A stretch of 64,000 nt of DNA from Algoriphagus pacificus (GTDB taxonomy: Bacteria > Bacteroidota > Bacteroidia > Cytophagales > Cyclobacteriaceae), in NCBI RefSeq assembly GCF_017254845.1, contig NZ_JAFKCU010000002.1:186001-250000 (forward strand), given 5' to 3'. A program made the position numbers and the translations under genes. Below are positions 25,903-35,591 of this stretch, piece by piece; the stretch's first letter is position 1; each line of letters begins with the position of its first letter. Under the pieces are notes generated by a model. It saw nothing but the letters and a program-made list of their open reading frames with translations. It made no database searches and was not told the DNA's origin.

Positions 25903-27594
25903 ATGAAATACATCCATTCAATTTTAGCATTCTCACTTGGAATCACTCTTTTGGCAGGATGTCAAAAAGCGGAAGAGGAAAAGCCTCAGAGGCCCAATAT
26001 TATTTTTATCATGTCGGATGATCATGCCTACCAGGCAATTTCGGCTTATGATAACACATTGATCGAGACTCCAAATATTGATCGGATTGCAGAAATGGGG
26101 ATGTTGTTTACACAGGCATCTGTGACCAATTCCATTTGTGCACCTTCCCGAGCGACAATTTTGACAGGAAAGCATTCTCACATGAATGGGAAAGTTGATA
26201 ATCATTTTCCTTTTGATACCACCAATGTGACATTCCCTCAATTGCTGCAAAAAGCCGGTTATCAGACCGCCATGTTTGGGAAATTGCATTTCGGAAATAA
26301 CCCGAAAGGCTTTGATCAATTTAAAATCCTTCCTGGACAGGGTAATTATTACAATCCTGAATTCATTACCAAAGACGAAGGAAATATTAAAGTATCTGGA
26401 TATGTCACGGATATTATCACCGATTTTACTTTGGACTGGCTAAGCAAGGAGAGAAAGAAAGAAGATCCTTTCTTGTTGATGTATTTGCACAAGGCCCCGC
26501 ATAGAGCCTGGTATATGGCAGAAAGACATTTGGATGAATTCACTAACAAAACTTTCCCTGAGCCTGCAACTTTGTTTGATGATTATTCAGGAAGAACTCC
26601 TCCTGCTGCAGAAGCTGAAATGAATATTCTGAAACATATGGGTTGGTCGGGAGACAACAAGGTGTTCCCAGAAGTGATGGATGAATTGGGTATTGAAGAA
26701 ATCGGTCCAGATAAAGTAAGGTTTGTCAATCAATGGAACCGTTTTGATCCTGCCCAAAAGGCAAATTTTGATAGAGCTTATGGGAAGGTAAATGAGGAAT
26801 TCAAAAAGCTTTACCCAAGCATGAGCGAAGAGGATAAAATGAAGTGGAAATACAATCGCTACATGCAGGATTATCTGGGTTCGATTAAGTCTGTAGACGA
26901 AAATGTGGGAAGACTACTGGATTATTTGGAAGCAAATGATTTGATGGAAAATACCATCATCGTGTATACTTCTGATCAAGGCTTTTATTTGGGAGAACAC
27001 GGTTGGTTTGATAAGCGATTTGTTTACGATGAATCTTTTAAAACCCCACTTTTGGTGGCTTGGCCAGGGAAAGTAAAACCGGGTACTAAATCAGATGAGT
27101 TGGTTCAGAATCTGGATTTCGCTCAGACTTTCCTAGATATTGCCGGAGTAGATGCACCTGCTGATATGCAAGGAGAAAGCATCGTTCCGGTTTTGACTGG
27201 CAATTTGGAAAACTGGAATCGGGATGCGGTCTATTATCACTATTATGAATATCCAGCAGAACATATGGTCAATCGCCATTATGCCATTGTGACCAAAGAT
27301 TACAAATTGATCCACTACTACTATGTAAATGATGTATGGGAATTGATTGATCGGAAAAAGGATCCTAAGGAACTCAAAAATGTCTACAACGATCCGGCTT
27401 ATGCAGAAATCAGAGCCGAACTTCATGCGAAGCTGGATGAGCTGAGAAAAAAATATAAAGACAGCAATGAAATCAGCCAGGGTTATATCGATCAACTCCT
27501 AAATGATGCTGATGAAGGTAGAGTTTATGGGATCAATAAAGAAGGTGTGGAGGAGATCAAAGCAAGAAGGGAAAAGATCCTAGAAAATAACTGA
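25903..27594 (+). CDS. S1_11-type sulfatase lipoprotein, copy 2
   Basis: 563 residues, lipoprotein signal MKYIHSILAFSLGITLLAGC (Cys20), formylglycine motif NSICAPSRATILTG (Cys79). It aligns along its whole length with the preceding sulfatase and keeps the same S1_11 landmarks (YLHKAPHRAWYMAERHL, FDDYSGRTPPAAEAEMN, YTSDQGFYLGEHGWFDKRF). The middle section (about residues 225-290) and the C-terminus differ most, so the two enzymes may have different preferences for the sugar next to the sulfated residue. Probably a tandem duplication. Confidence 0.85.
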   Translation: MKYIHSILAFSLGITLLAGCQKAEEEKPQRPNIIFIMSDDHAYQAISAYDNTLIETPNIDRIAEMGMLFTQASVTNSICAPSRATILTGKHSHMNGKVDNHFPFDTTNVTFPQLLQKAGYQTAMFGKLHFGNNPKGFDQFKILPGQGNYYNPEFITKDEGNIKVSGYVTDIITDFTLDWLSKERKKEDPFLLMYLHKAPHRAWYMAERHLDEFTNKTFPEPATLFDDYSGRTPPAAEAEMNILKHMGWSGDNKVFPEVMDELGIEEIGPDKVRFVNQWNRFDPAQKANFDRAYGKVNEEFKKLYPSMSEEDKMKWKYNRYMQDYLGSIKSVDENVGRLLDYLEANDLMENTIIVYTSDQGFYLGEHGWFDKRFVYDESFKTPLLVAWPGKVKPGTKSDELVQNLDFAQTFLDIAGVDAPADMQGESIVPVLTGNLENWNRDAVYYHYYEYPAEHMVNRHYAIVTKDYKLIHYYYVNDVWELIDRKKDPKELKNVYNDPAYAEIRAELHAKLDELRKKYKDSNEISQGYIDQLLNDADEGRVYGINKEGVEEIKARREKILENN

Positions 27595-27616
27595 TCACTG
27601 ATATTTGATAAAAAAT

Positions 27617-27645
27617 AAAACCATCTGAAAGGGTGGTTTTTTTAT
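27617..27645 (+). terminator. Rho-independent terminator after the twin sulfatases
   Basis: AAAACCATC-tgaaa-GGGTGGTTTT followed by a T run, 22 nt after the stop codon. The stem has one bulge. Confidence 0.65.
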
Positions 27646-27698
27646 TGGTTTAAGTCATTGATTAGGCTTTAGAAAAAAAAATATTAAAATCTAGAACT

Positions 27699-28436
27699 TC
27701 ATAATGTTTCTATTTCTTTCTTTCCAAAAACTCCACTTGCACATCCGAAAAAATAATTTTTAAATGTAGAGTTTAAGTTTTGCTCCAATAAGCAAGAATG
27801 AAAAAATTGACTGATTTTAAAGTTTTGGCAATACATTCCTAGCATCCTGTAGTCATCAGTATTTCCTAAAAATATTTTCCCAATCAAGGGAATTATGTAT
27901 TTCAAATAAAACATGTAAAACCATTTGAGGACAAGAATCTTTGGTTCAGAAATTTCAATTAATGAAAATGAACCTCCTGGTTTTAGTATTCTCGAAATTT
28001 CTATTGCAAGCTTTTTTTGTTGATCCTTATCAAAGGTTTTTAAACCAAAAGTTGAAATAATAAAATCTGCTGAATCAGAAGGAATGTCATTCTTTAAGAC
28101 ATTTTTTTGCTCGATTCGTATTTTTTTGACTTTTAATCGCTTTAGATGTTCGCCAGCTTTTTTATTCATTTCATCTGAAATATCAACAGCGATAATGAGT
28201 CCTTCAGGCTTTAATCTTGTTTGAATATCGGTCCATGCTTCCCCCATTCCAGACATTAAATCATATCCATAAGCCGATTCTTTGATTTTTGGAAGCTGTT
28301 GAATGCATTGCTTTCTCCACCGAGAGGTAAACCCAAACGAAGTGATCAGGTTTGCAAAACCATAAGTTTTGGACATTCTATCAAACATTCCACTGACAAA
28401 TTCCGGGTCATATAAATCATTAATTGACTTCCGCAT
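27699..28436 (-). CDS. UbiE/MenG-like class I SAM-dependent methyltransferase
   Basis: 245 residues from ATG 28436, which shares its A with the TGA stop of the upstream gene (TGATG), so translation is coupled. Start MRKSINDLYDPEFVSGMFDRMSK resembles the UbiE/COQ5 N-terminus (xxFDRMSxxYGFAN). SAM-binding region YDLMSGMGEAW (motif I), IIAVDISDEM, and IISTFGLKTFDKDQQK followed by ILKPGGSFSLIEIS. The C-terminal cap contains a hydrophobic stretch FYMFYLKYIIPLIGKIF. Substrate unknown: quinone methylation is possible, but the pairing with an acetyltransferase suggests a private pathway. Confidence 0.75.
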   Translation of the reverse strand: MRKSINDLYDPEFVSGMFDRMSKTYGFANLITSFGFTSRWRKQCIQQLPKIKESAYGYDLMSGMGEAWTDIQTRLKPEGLIIAVDISDEMNKKAGEHLKRLKVKKIRIEQKNVLKNDIPSDSADFIISTFGLKTFDKDQQKKLAIEISRILKPGGSFSLIEISEPKILVLKWFYMFYLKYIIPLIGKIFLGNTDDYRMLGMYCQNFKISQFFHSCLLEQNLNSTFKNYFFGCASGVFGKKEIETL

Positions 28437-29176
28437 CAATGATAATCCGAAAAACTCTCGTTTTCGAGTACGTTTTCTTTTCTGGAAAAAAGGTAAAAAG
28501 TAATCTCCTTTCTCAATTCAAACCCTAGCCTTTTGTAAACTTCAATTGCCCGGACATTATCAATCCGTGCATGTAGAAAAGGTGTTTTACCTTTTGAAAA
28601 AACCGATTCTGCCAAAAAATATGTGATCTGTCCAGCTAGTCCCAAACCTTGAAAATCAGGATGGGTACAAATCGCCGAAAGCTCGCAAAATTCTCCAACA
28701 TGAAAACGCTCGCCTCCCATAGCTGCCAATCTCCCATCGATAAAAATCCCATGATAATTCCCAAAATTTATCGTTTTTGAAGTAAAGGGTCCCGGTTTGG
28801 TCAGGGCTGTCAAAGCCAGCATTTCAGGTACATGTGAATCGTTTAAAGGAACGATTTCAGCGCTTACTTTGCTTTTGGGTTTTGCTCCTAGTTGATGACA
28901 AACAAACTGTAAAACAGGAACAGTAAACAACAAGTCAAACTCTTCGATAAAGTCTATCTCAGCAGAAACAAGCAAAAACCAAAAACGATCATCAGGAGCA
29001 TATTTCAAAATATGCTTTTGCTCGGTTGCACTCCAGTTTTTTAAACCTATAAAGGGAGCCATTTCTTTGTCAAAAAATGCACAGGATTCATTTCCCAGAT
29101 TGAATTGGGAATCTACTTCTATGAGGGCGTTATGAATCGGATTGTCTAGGAGGGAGGTTATTGTCTGGGTTGGCAT
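28436..29176 (-). CDS. GNAT-family N-acetyltransferase (FR47-like)
   Basis: 246 residues from ATG 29176. The C-terminal half has the acetyl-CoA-binding GNAT core: GIFIDGRLAAMGGERFHV, ELSAICTHPDFQGLGLAGQI (pyrophosphate loop QGLGLA) and FLHARIDNVRAIEVYKRLGF. This arrangement is that of the FR47-like subgroup. The N-terminal 110 residues are family-specific. It is co-translated with the methyltransferase. The acceptor substrate is unknown. Confidence 0.8.
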   Translation of the reverse strand: MPTQTITSLLDNPIHNALIEVDSQFNLGNESCAFFDKEMAPFIGLKNWSATEQKHILKYAPDDRFWFLLVSAEIDFIEEFDLLFTVPVLQFVCHQLGAKPKSKVSAEIVPLNDSHVPEMLALTALTKPGPFTSKTINFGNYHGIFIDGRLAAMGGERFHVGEFCELSAICTHPDFQGLGLAGQITYFLAESVFSKGKTPFLHARIDNVRAIEVYKRLGFELRKEITFYLFSRKENVLENESFSDYH

Positions 29177-29241
29177 GCTCTAATTTAGGATTTTTGTTAA
29201 ATACTAGACTAAAGATTAAGAACTTAATTGTGAGAGGCTTT

Positions 29242-29272
29242 TTTGGCAATTATTGTGAGTAAAAGAAATTTG
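29242..29272 (+). promoter_or_regulatory. Candidate -33/-7 promoter for the small exported protein gene
   Basis: TTTG (29242-29245), exactly 19 nt, then GAAATTTG (29265-29272), seven of eight matches to TAnnTTTG. It lies about 57 nt before the ATG at 29329. Confidence 0.45.
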
Positions 29273-29328
29273 AAAAAAGAGAAACTTCGAGCCGACTCTT
29301 ACGTCTTAAATCCAGCTTATCCAGCCTA

Positions 29329-29706
29329 ATGAAAATTTTCTATTCCATTTCCCTGCTTGTTATTTACCTTTTTACTTGGGTAAGTCTGCCTTTGGCGGGT
29401 ATTGGTCAGGAAAAGTCGTTTAATACAAACTCCACATACTCGCTTCAAAAACAGGTTAAGCTTACCTCCAATAAGTACAATTTTAAAATTGCTGGAATCC
29501 ACGAATTAGGAGTTAATCAATTGGATAATTCCTATTCCAGGGCGGCAAAGGATACCGGTTTCTACAAGATATTTTTTGAAATTCCATCCAGAAGGTCTTT
29601 TACTGAATTATTAAAACCAGTAGGAAATTCTGCATTTTTCAGCAAAGCGATTCTTGGAGCACTTACTGTTTCTCAGATTATTTTTCCTTTCCATTACTTC
29701 TGGTAA
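29329..29706 (+). CDS. Small exported protein, unknown function
   Basis: 125 residues from ATG 29329 with a signal peptide (MKIFYSISLLVIYLFTWVSL..AGIGQ). The mature part is basic and polar, then ends in a hydrophobic stretch FFSKAILGALTVSQIIFPFHYFW that could be a membrane anchor. No family is recognised. A plausible promoter lies upstream, and the next gene in the same direction starts 71 nt downstream. Confidence 0.5.
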   Translation: MKIFYSISLLVIYLFTWVSLPLAGIGQEKSFNTNSTYSLQKQVKLTSNKYNFKIAGIHELGVNQLDNSYSRAAKDTGFYKIFFEIPSRRSFTELLKPVGNSAFFSKAILGALTVSQIIFPFHYFW

Positions 29707-29777
29707 TTAGATGCTGTATTTCAGTTTTTTTAGGCTAAAAATAATAGCTATTTATTAAAATCTTATCAGCATTTATC

Positions 29778-30266
29778 ATGGAAGAAATAACCATTTCATT
29801 GATCGCATCAGCGATTATTGGGCTTTTTTGCGTGCCCTTTCTTTTGAACTCAATGAACCAAAAGAAAAAAAGCAAATCATTGATCAATACCTTAAAAACC
29901 AAAACCCAAACAGGGGGACTAACTAATGGGCAGTTTGAAACTTGGAGATCAAACTATTGCCTTGGACTGGATAAAGAAAGGAAAAAAGTTCTCTTTTTAG
30001 AAAAGGAGAATGGGCAGGATTTTATTCAGACAATTGATTTGGCACAAGTGAAAATCTGTAAAGCCTTGTTGGGTTATAGAAGTTTCAAAGGTGAAAAGTC
30101 TCAGCAGAAAATAATAGAAAAGGTTCAATTGGCTTTTATGCCAATAAATGATTCAAAGGCTTCTCAATTCCTTGAACTCTACACAGAATCCAAGCAAGAT
30201 TACCTGGTTAATGAATGGGAAATTGCCCAAAAATGGGAAAGTGAGATCAATAAATTATTGAATTAA
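29778..30266 (+). CDS. Single-span membrane protein with cytosolic domain, unknown
   Basis: 162 residues from ATG 29778. One N-terminal membrane span (ISLIASAIIGLFCVPFLL) is followed by a basic linker NQKKKSKS. The soluble domain has alternating strands (LGLDKERKKVLFLEKE, IQTIDLAQVKICKALLG) and a final helix. No family is recognised with confidence. It may be an operon partner of the exported protein upstream and is closed by a strong terminator. Confidence 0.6.
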   Translation: MEEITISLIASAIIGLFCVPFLLNSMNQKKKSKSLINTLKTKTQTGGLTNGQFETWRSNYCLGLDKERKKVLFLEKENGQDFIQTIDLAQVKICKALLGYRSFKGEKSQQKIIEKVQLAFMPINDSKASQFLELYTESKQDYLVNEWEIAQKWESEINKLLN

Positions 30267-30294
30267 AAAAAGGGACTTCGGTCCCCTTTTTTTA
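30265..30294 (+). terminator. Rho-independent terminator with UUCG loop
   Basis: AAAAGGGAC-ttcg-GTCCCCTTTT then a T run, overlapping the stop of the single-span membrane protein gene. Confidence 0.85.
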
Positions 30295-30339
30295 TAAGTA
30301 CTGGTTTATTTTCTCATAGTATATTTTCAGTGTATTTTT

Positions 30340-32514
30340 TTACAATATCCGGAATTTGATTCCTCCATTGATGACGAATCCATCCACAGGGGCGTAAATA
30401 TCCCTGAATTCAGGATTAGAAATACTGCCTGTATAAATGGTGTCAAACCGGGTTTGGCGGGTATCCAGAAAATTTTCAAAATTCAGGAATATGGAAAAAG
30501 ATTCTCCAAATTTCTTCTCACTCATCAATCCCATAATCCAATAGGATTTTCCTTCCACCCCATCATTCAGTTGCTGAGGACTGAAATAATATGCTTCCAG
30601 ACCGATCCAAAAATTCTCATGCTTTTCATACATCAACACATTGTTGATGCGGTGTTTTGCCACCAAAGGATAAGTTGATTTTATATCATTGTATTGTTGA
30701 TGAACATCGGCAAGAGTATATCCTACAAACAGTTTGAAATCCTTGTAATTCCATTTCATGTTAAGCTCCAGACCTTTCGTCTCCAAGTTTCCTGTGGGCT
30801 GTTGAAATTCATAATTATTCCCTGTTGGAGTAAGTAAGAATGGGTTTTGAATGCTGGTATAAAATAAAAGGGTATTGGCTACCAAAGACAGTTCCTCTCC
30901 AAATGCGACTTTGTAATTGAGGTCTAGGTTCGCTCCAGATGATTTTTCTGCCTCAAAAAGGTCGGGATTTATAGGCGAAATATATTGGAAATGAATCCGC
31001 TCGGCATCTTCTGTAAATACGGTTGGGGATTTATATCCCAATCCGCCGCCAAGTCGAAATGTGAGTGCATCGGTAGGTTTGTACATGGCTGAGAGCTTCG
31101 GCAAGGGAAATACTCCATACTCTTTCTGATAATCCAGCCTGAATCCTGTTTCAAAAGTCCATTGCTCGGATGCATTCCATAGGTTTTGGACAAATGCTCC
31201 ATAGGTGTTCAGATTGTAATCAAGAGGAGAGTTTTCATTTCCTTCTTTTTGGACGAATTGATCTGTCCATAAATTCAGTCCACCAATCCATTCTGATTGA
31301 TTTCCTTTGCTGCTGATGTTCACTTCAGAGAAAGAAGAATATTGCTTTCCGGAAAACAGGAAATCAGGGATTTCTATGCTTCTGTCATAATAGCTGTAAC
31401 TGTTTTTTACTTGAAATTGAGTTGCTTCATTTAGTTGAAGATCATAGTTCAGGCTAGTGGAAATACGATTCGTGGTATTTTTTTCAAAATAAGGGCTTGA
31501 TACTTCCTCGCCTTGGATAAAATCTAAATTTCCTCCCAATCTATCCTCCTTCATTAAGTTCAACCCGAGGATTAAACTTGAATTGGGATGAATGTCCCAG
31601 AAAAGTTTTGGGTTGATGGTCCATCGGTCGAATTTTGGGATGGCAGTCAATCCGATATCTGCAGGGTCATAAGCAGTTCCTTTGTTGTAGGATGTGAAAA
31701 TGGTTGTTCCTATTTTTCCTTTTTTTGCAGAGTAAAAGGCACTTGCGTCTAATCCCAAAGCGGAAGTTCCATTGAGCATTACGGATAATTCGGGTTCTTC
31801 TTGAGGGCTTTTGGAAATCAAATTAACCAATCCAGCGATGGCTCCTCCTCCATATAGGGTAGAGGAGGCTCCTTTGATTACTTCCACTTGAGCTAAGTCC
31901 ATAGGTGCGATTTGCATCAGGCTCAACCCAGAAGAATACCCTGCATATAAGGGAAGCCCATCTCTCAATAGTTGGGTGTATTTTCCATCCAAACCTTGGA
32001 TTCTAATGCTGGAGTTGTAACTCGTAGCGGAGGTCTGCTGAGTTTGAATTCCCGTACTTTCATTGAGAAGCATCCGGATATCTCCTGGTTTCATGTTTCC
32101 TTTTTCTGAGAGTTCCTCTCCTGCAATGATTTCTACCCTTGTCGGAACATCCTCTATGACTCTGGAACTCCGATTGGATTGAACAATCAGTTCTTCCATC
32201 TCTTCCTCAGAATGATCAAGAGAAAATTCCTCTGGCATCTCAGAATTGCTTACAGGAAAAGTCCTTTTGATTCGCAGGGTTTCATAGCCCAGATACCGAA
32301 TTTCCAGGGTAAAAGTGCCATCTGGTACTTGCTCAAGGACTGCCAAACCATTTACATCAGAAACAGCTCCGAGAGATATTTCTTTTAACAAAACAGTAGC
32401 TCCAACCAAAGGATCTCCCGAGTCTTTGTCAATGATTATAGCTTGGTAGTCGGTTTGGGAATAGGCAAGGTGACAGATAAATAGGGAAATGCCTACTAAT
32501 AAATATTTTAGCAT
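30340..32514 (-). CDS. TonB-dependent outer-membrane receptor, probably metal or metal-chelate
   Basis: 724 residues, signal MLKYLLVGISLFICHLAYSQ. Carboxypeptidase-regulatory-like domain about 22-105. A TonB-box-like region EELIVQSNRSSRVIEDVP leads into the plug (PGDIRMLLNESTGI, LRDGLPLYAGYS, QVEVIKGASSTLYGGGAIAG). The barrel ends in INGGIKFRIL. The style is that of ferric-siderophore/vitamin B12-type receptors. The gene directly upstream encodes a small cysteine-rich exported protein 45 nt away, a pairing consistent with metal uptake or metal handling. The ligand is unknown. Confidence 0.8.
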   Translation of the reverse strand: MLKYLLVGISLFICHLAYSQTDYQAIIIDKDSGDPLVGATVLLKEISLGAVSDVNGLAVLEQVPDGTFTLEIRYLGYETLRIKRTFPVSNSEMPEEFSLDHSEEEMEELIVQSNRSSRVIEDVPTRVEIIAGEELSEKGNMKPGDIRMLLNESTGIQTQQTSATSYNSSIRIQGLDGKYTQLLRDGLPLYAGYSSGLSLMQIAPMDLAQVEVIKGASSTLYGGGAIAGLVNLISKSPQEEPELSVMLNGTSALGLDASAFYSAKKGKIGTTIFTSYNKGTAYDPADIGLTAIPKFDRWTINPKLFWDIHPNSSLILGLNLMKEDRLGGNLDFIQGEEVSSPYFEKNTTNRISTSLNYDLQLNEATQFQVKNSYSYYDRSIEIPDFLFSGKQYSSFSEVNISSKGNQSEWIGGLNLWTDQFVQKEGNENSPLDYNLNTYGAFVQNLWNASEQWTFETGFRLDYQKEYGVFPLPKLSAMYKPTDALTFRLGGGLGYKSPTVFTEDAERIHFQYISPINPDLFEAEKSSGANLDLNYKVAFGEELSLVANTLLFYTSIQNPFLLTPTGNNYEFQQPTGNLETKGLELNMKWNYKDFKLFVGYTLADVHQQYNDIKSTYPLVAKHRINNVLMYEKHENFWIGLEAYYFSPQQLNDGVEGKSYWIMGLMSEKKFGESFSIFLNFENFLDTRQTRFDTIYTGSISNPEFRDIYAPVDGFVINGGIKFRIL

Positions 32515-32559
32515 GATTGATTGATCGAATGAAAACTAGATGAAAAAGCTCAATTTGAG

Positions 32560-32892
32560 CTAGGCCAAAAAAGAATCAGTTTTGCCCGGGGGCTTTACAA
32601 GTCTCATGCTATGTTGCTCCGAATGAGGCGCTTTCCAAAAAAGTATAGGTTCAGATTTAATTTCTTCGGAAACGGAAAGAAGAGGGAAAGAGAATTTCTC
32701 TGTAGAAAACCCTATACAGCTACCACAGGAATAAAATGGGGAACAAGGCAAATGGTCATCACAATCTTCCTCAGATCCTAAATCTGTTTCTTGGATAACT
32801 TCGGTATTATCACAGCTATTTTCCGCGCTACAACAAGGCATGCTTGTCAGCCAAAAAGAGAATAATGCCATGAAAACCGAGAATACTTTCAT
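32560..32892 (-). CDS. Small cysteine-rich exported protein (DUF6660-like)
   Basis: 110 residues from ATG 32892 with a signal-like N-terminus (MKVFSVFMALFSFWL). Seven cysteines at 20, 21, 27, 44, 50, 56 and 59 include CxxxxxC and CxxC spacings (PCSPFYSCGSCIGF) among acidic residues, which suggests metal binding or disulfides. Such short Cys-rich proteins are common next to TonB receptors in Bacteroidota. It heads the two-gene unit with the receptor. A TACATTTG box sits 4 nt before its ATG. Confidence 0.6.
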   Translation of the reverse strand: MKVFSVFMALFSFWLTSMPCCSAENSCDNTEVIQETDLGSEEDCDDHLPCSPFYSCGSCIGFSTEKFSFPLLSVSEEIKSEPILFWKAPHSEQHSMRLVKPPGKTDSFLA

Positions 32893-32941
32893 TCCTCAAA
32901 TGTAAAAATCAATCAATAGATAAAAGAATCATAAGTCAATT

Positions 32942-32972
32942 AAAAAAGCCTCGTGATTTACGAAGCTTTAGA
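32942..32972 (-). terminator. Terminator after the interrupted phospholipase C gene
   Basis: On the minus strand AAAGCTTCGTA-aat-CACGAGGCTTTTTTAA forms a stem with one mismatch followed by a U tract, about 25 nt after the stop. Confidence 0.6.
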
Positions 32973-32994
32973 GTTATGAATTATGATTTTAATA

Positions 32995-35502
32995 TCAGGA
33001 AAGCAATGGATCCGATATACTTTCTTCACCATTTTCGAGTCTTCCTGCAAAAGTGGTTTCATATCCTTCAGTTTTAACCGTGAAATCATACCATCCCTGA
33101 GAAGATTCAAAATCCAGTTCTTTGAGGATTGACTTTCCAGTTGCCAAAGGGATTGAATATTCTCCTTCTCGATAATTATTTTCTACGATTTGAATAGCAG
33201 AAGGTCCTAAGTGACTGGTCAATTTTAAGTTTACAGATCTACTGATAGAACCACCCATTTGCACAGGCCACAACTCAATGTCGAGAATTGATGAGGATGA
33301 GAATCCTTTGTATTCTCTGTAAAAGCCATTGGGTCCGTAGACTCTGAGGTGGACTTTTCCATCCTCAAAATCTGCCAATGGCCATGCATATTCCAACTTG
33401 TCCCCGGCTTTCACCGCAAACTGCCAAACTCTTGCCTCCTCCCATTTTTTGGAATCCATACTTCTGAATTTTCCAGGAGCGTATACCTGGAATGGTGCTC
33501 CCAAGGATTCTTCTCCAAATAATTCCTTGGATGCTTCAAAGCTGATTTGGAATGTCTTTTTATCATCTTTGAGCTTACCATTTACCCGAAGATCGTAATT
33601 CAGAGGATTAGAAGGTCTGCTACCTTTTTCCTGTACTGGAAGACTTCCTTCTTTTTGTAAACGAGCGGTACTCCAATTTTTCGCTTCAGAAGTAGGAATA
33701 GCCATAAAATTATCCGGCAAAGCTTTAAACTGGGCTTTATGGATTTGAGTCATAAACTCATTTCGGTTGATTGGCTTTAGCTTTTCCAAAGGTTCCCCAT
33801 TGTATGGCCTAAAAGCAGAAGTTAAGTCCCCGGAAACCATTCGTCTCCACTCGGAAATATTCGGTTCCTCGACTTTTTTGCCAGTCTTTTTACTTAAGAA
33901 ATTTTCTAAAAACTGAATGGTTGAAGTGATGTCTGTAACTTGAGAATTGACATATCCGCCTCGAGTCCAAGGAGATGCGACTATCAAAGGAACCCGATAC
34001 CCTAATCCAACAGGGCTGGTTCTACAATCTTTTTCTTTAAATCCTTCCTTTTTTTCGTCCTCACTGTACACATATTCCCCATCTGTATCCACTCCTTTGG
34101 AAATTAATCCTTCGGCAGGATTTCTCGGGTCAGGAACGACAAATGGAGGTTGATGATCAAAATACCCGTCATTCTCATCATAGTTCAAGATGAAAATGCT
34201 TTTTTTCCAAACCTCTGGATTTTTTGTCAGGATATCCAAAACCTCAGAAACAAACCATGCACCATACCAAGGGGCACTCGGGTGATCGGAGAATTTCTGG
34301 GGAGCCACCAACCATGTCACAGCTGGTAAATTGCCTTCGTCCACATCTTTTCGGAACTGGTATAATATATCTCCTTTTGGAACTTCAACGCTTCTTTCTT
34401 CTCCGTCTTCTGAATAGTTTATTTTTTCGGTTTTTTGAAAATCCTTGTCCCCTGTGTTTCTGACAAAGGCCTTTCTGTGGATGCTTTTTTCAAATTCAGG
34501 AAGCTTTTCAAAATTATCAAGATGGTATTTAATCAGATGTTCAGTCACCATCTTCAGTTCTTCTCGCTTCTTTTCGATTTCTTTTAAATAACCATCTCCT
34601 GCACCCTCAGGCATTCCATTTTGATCGAATTCTGCCAACTCAGCTTCAATAACTGGTTTTTGCTTCTCTAAAAATTCATAATAGCCAGGACTGAAAAATA
34701 CATGGTATTGAGAAAACCACTCTAAGTTGTTGTCCGAGAAATTTGCCAGCAAAGAAGAGTCTTGCACTAAAGAAGGAAGGTTGATTTCATTTTGATAGAC
34801 TTTCCAAGAAATGCCTAATTGTTCTAACCTTTCCGGAAAAGTCGTCCACTGAGCTTCATTTTGGTAGTTGACTTCCCCATTTCTAACTTTCGCCTTTGCC
34901 CCTTTTTCGCCATGGGTTTTACCTGTCCAGAAATAACTTCTATTGGTAGTTGTCCCTGTCAAAGCAGCACAAAAGTGCTGGTCAAAAACAGTAAAGGCAT
35001 CAGCCAATGCATAGTAAAAAGGGATGTCCTCTCTGGTATAATAGCCCATTGTCAATGGGACGTCTTTAAATTCTTCTCTTCCCGGTCTTTTGGCCTCAAT
35101 CCATCCATTGTATTTGCCTTGGTTTCTGGCATCTACTTGGTTTTCCCAAGAATGGGGAATGTCACGCATCCAAGTGGCTTTCGTAGCTTGAATATCCAGT
35201 CGGAAAGGAGGGAAGTGGGTGCCTTGATTATCGGCCTGCATCCAAACCGGGAGGTTGCCAGGAATAGTTATAGCCCTTGGGTCATTATAGCCGCGTACTC
35301 CTCGGAGAGTTCCAAAACAATGATCAAAAGATCTGTTTTCTTACATCAGCATAATGACATGCTTCGCATTTTCGTACGTAGTACCCGGATCAGGACTAAT
35401 GGCCATTGCCTTTTCAATAGAACTTGGTAATACCTGCCAGAGCCCAGCTGCTCCGGTTAAAAGTGCTGATTTTTTGAGAAATTCTCTCCTGGATTCATTC
35501 AT
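32995..35502 (-). pseudogene. Phosphocholine-type phospholipase C, interrupted by one in-frame TAA at codon 54
   Basis: A full-length frame of 835 codons starts at ATG 35502 (MNESRREFLKKSALLTGAAG, a Tat signal). It is broken only by TAA at 35343-35341, inside KHVIMLM*ENRSFDHCFG, where the family has Q-E-N-R-S-F-D-H. CAA to TAA is a single C-to-T change. After it the frame is intact for 782 codons, with TGYYTREDIPFYYALADAFT, TTTNRSYFWTG, WLVAPQKFSDHPSAPWYGAW, LNYDENDGYFDH and two C-terminal beta-sandwich domains (DUF756-like), as in non-haemolytic phospholipase C/phosphoesterase (PF04185). An ATG at 35241 could yield a product, but it would lack the ENRSFDH active-site motif. Recent inactivation, sequencing error or phase-variable point mutation are possible. 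Confidence 0.85.
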
Positions 35503-35591
35503 ATTTGAAAATTAACTTCTGCGAGGGATTTAGGCCAATATCCCCGGGTTAATTTTGCTTTAGTTTATTATTACCAAAAATAATCCGATGA

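Noticed and set aside
14740-27594. A classical polysaccharide utilisation locus
   Set aside because: Sulfatases and TonB receptors are present, but there is no glycoside hydrolase, lyase or SusD in this part, and the receptor is of FecA type.
35341-35343. Recoding (selenocysteine or pyrrolysine) at the phospholipase stop
   Set aside because: The codon is TAA, which neither system uses, and the expected residue is Gln one transition away.
34861-35430. 189-codon + strand frame opposite the phospholipase C 5' end
   Set aside because: It is the complement of conserved phospholipase sequence and has no protein-like features.
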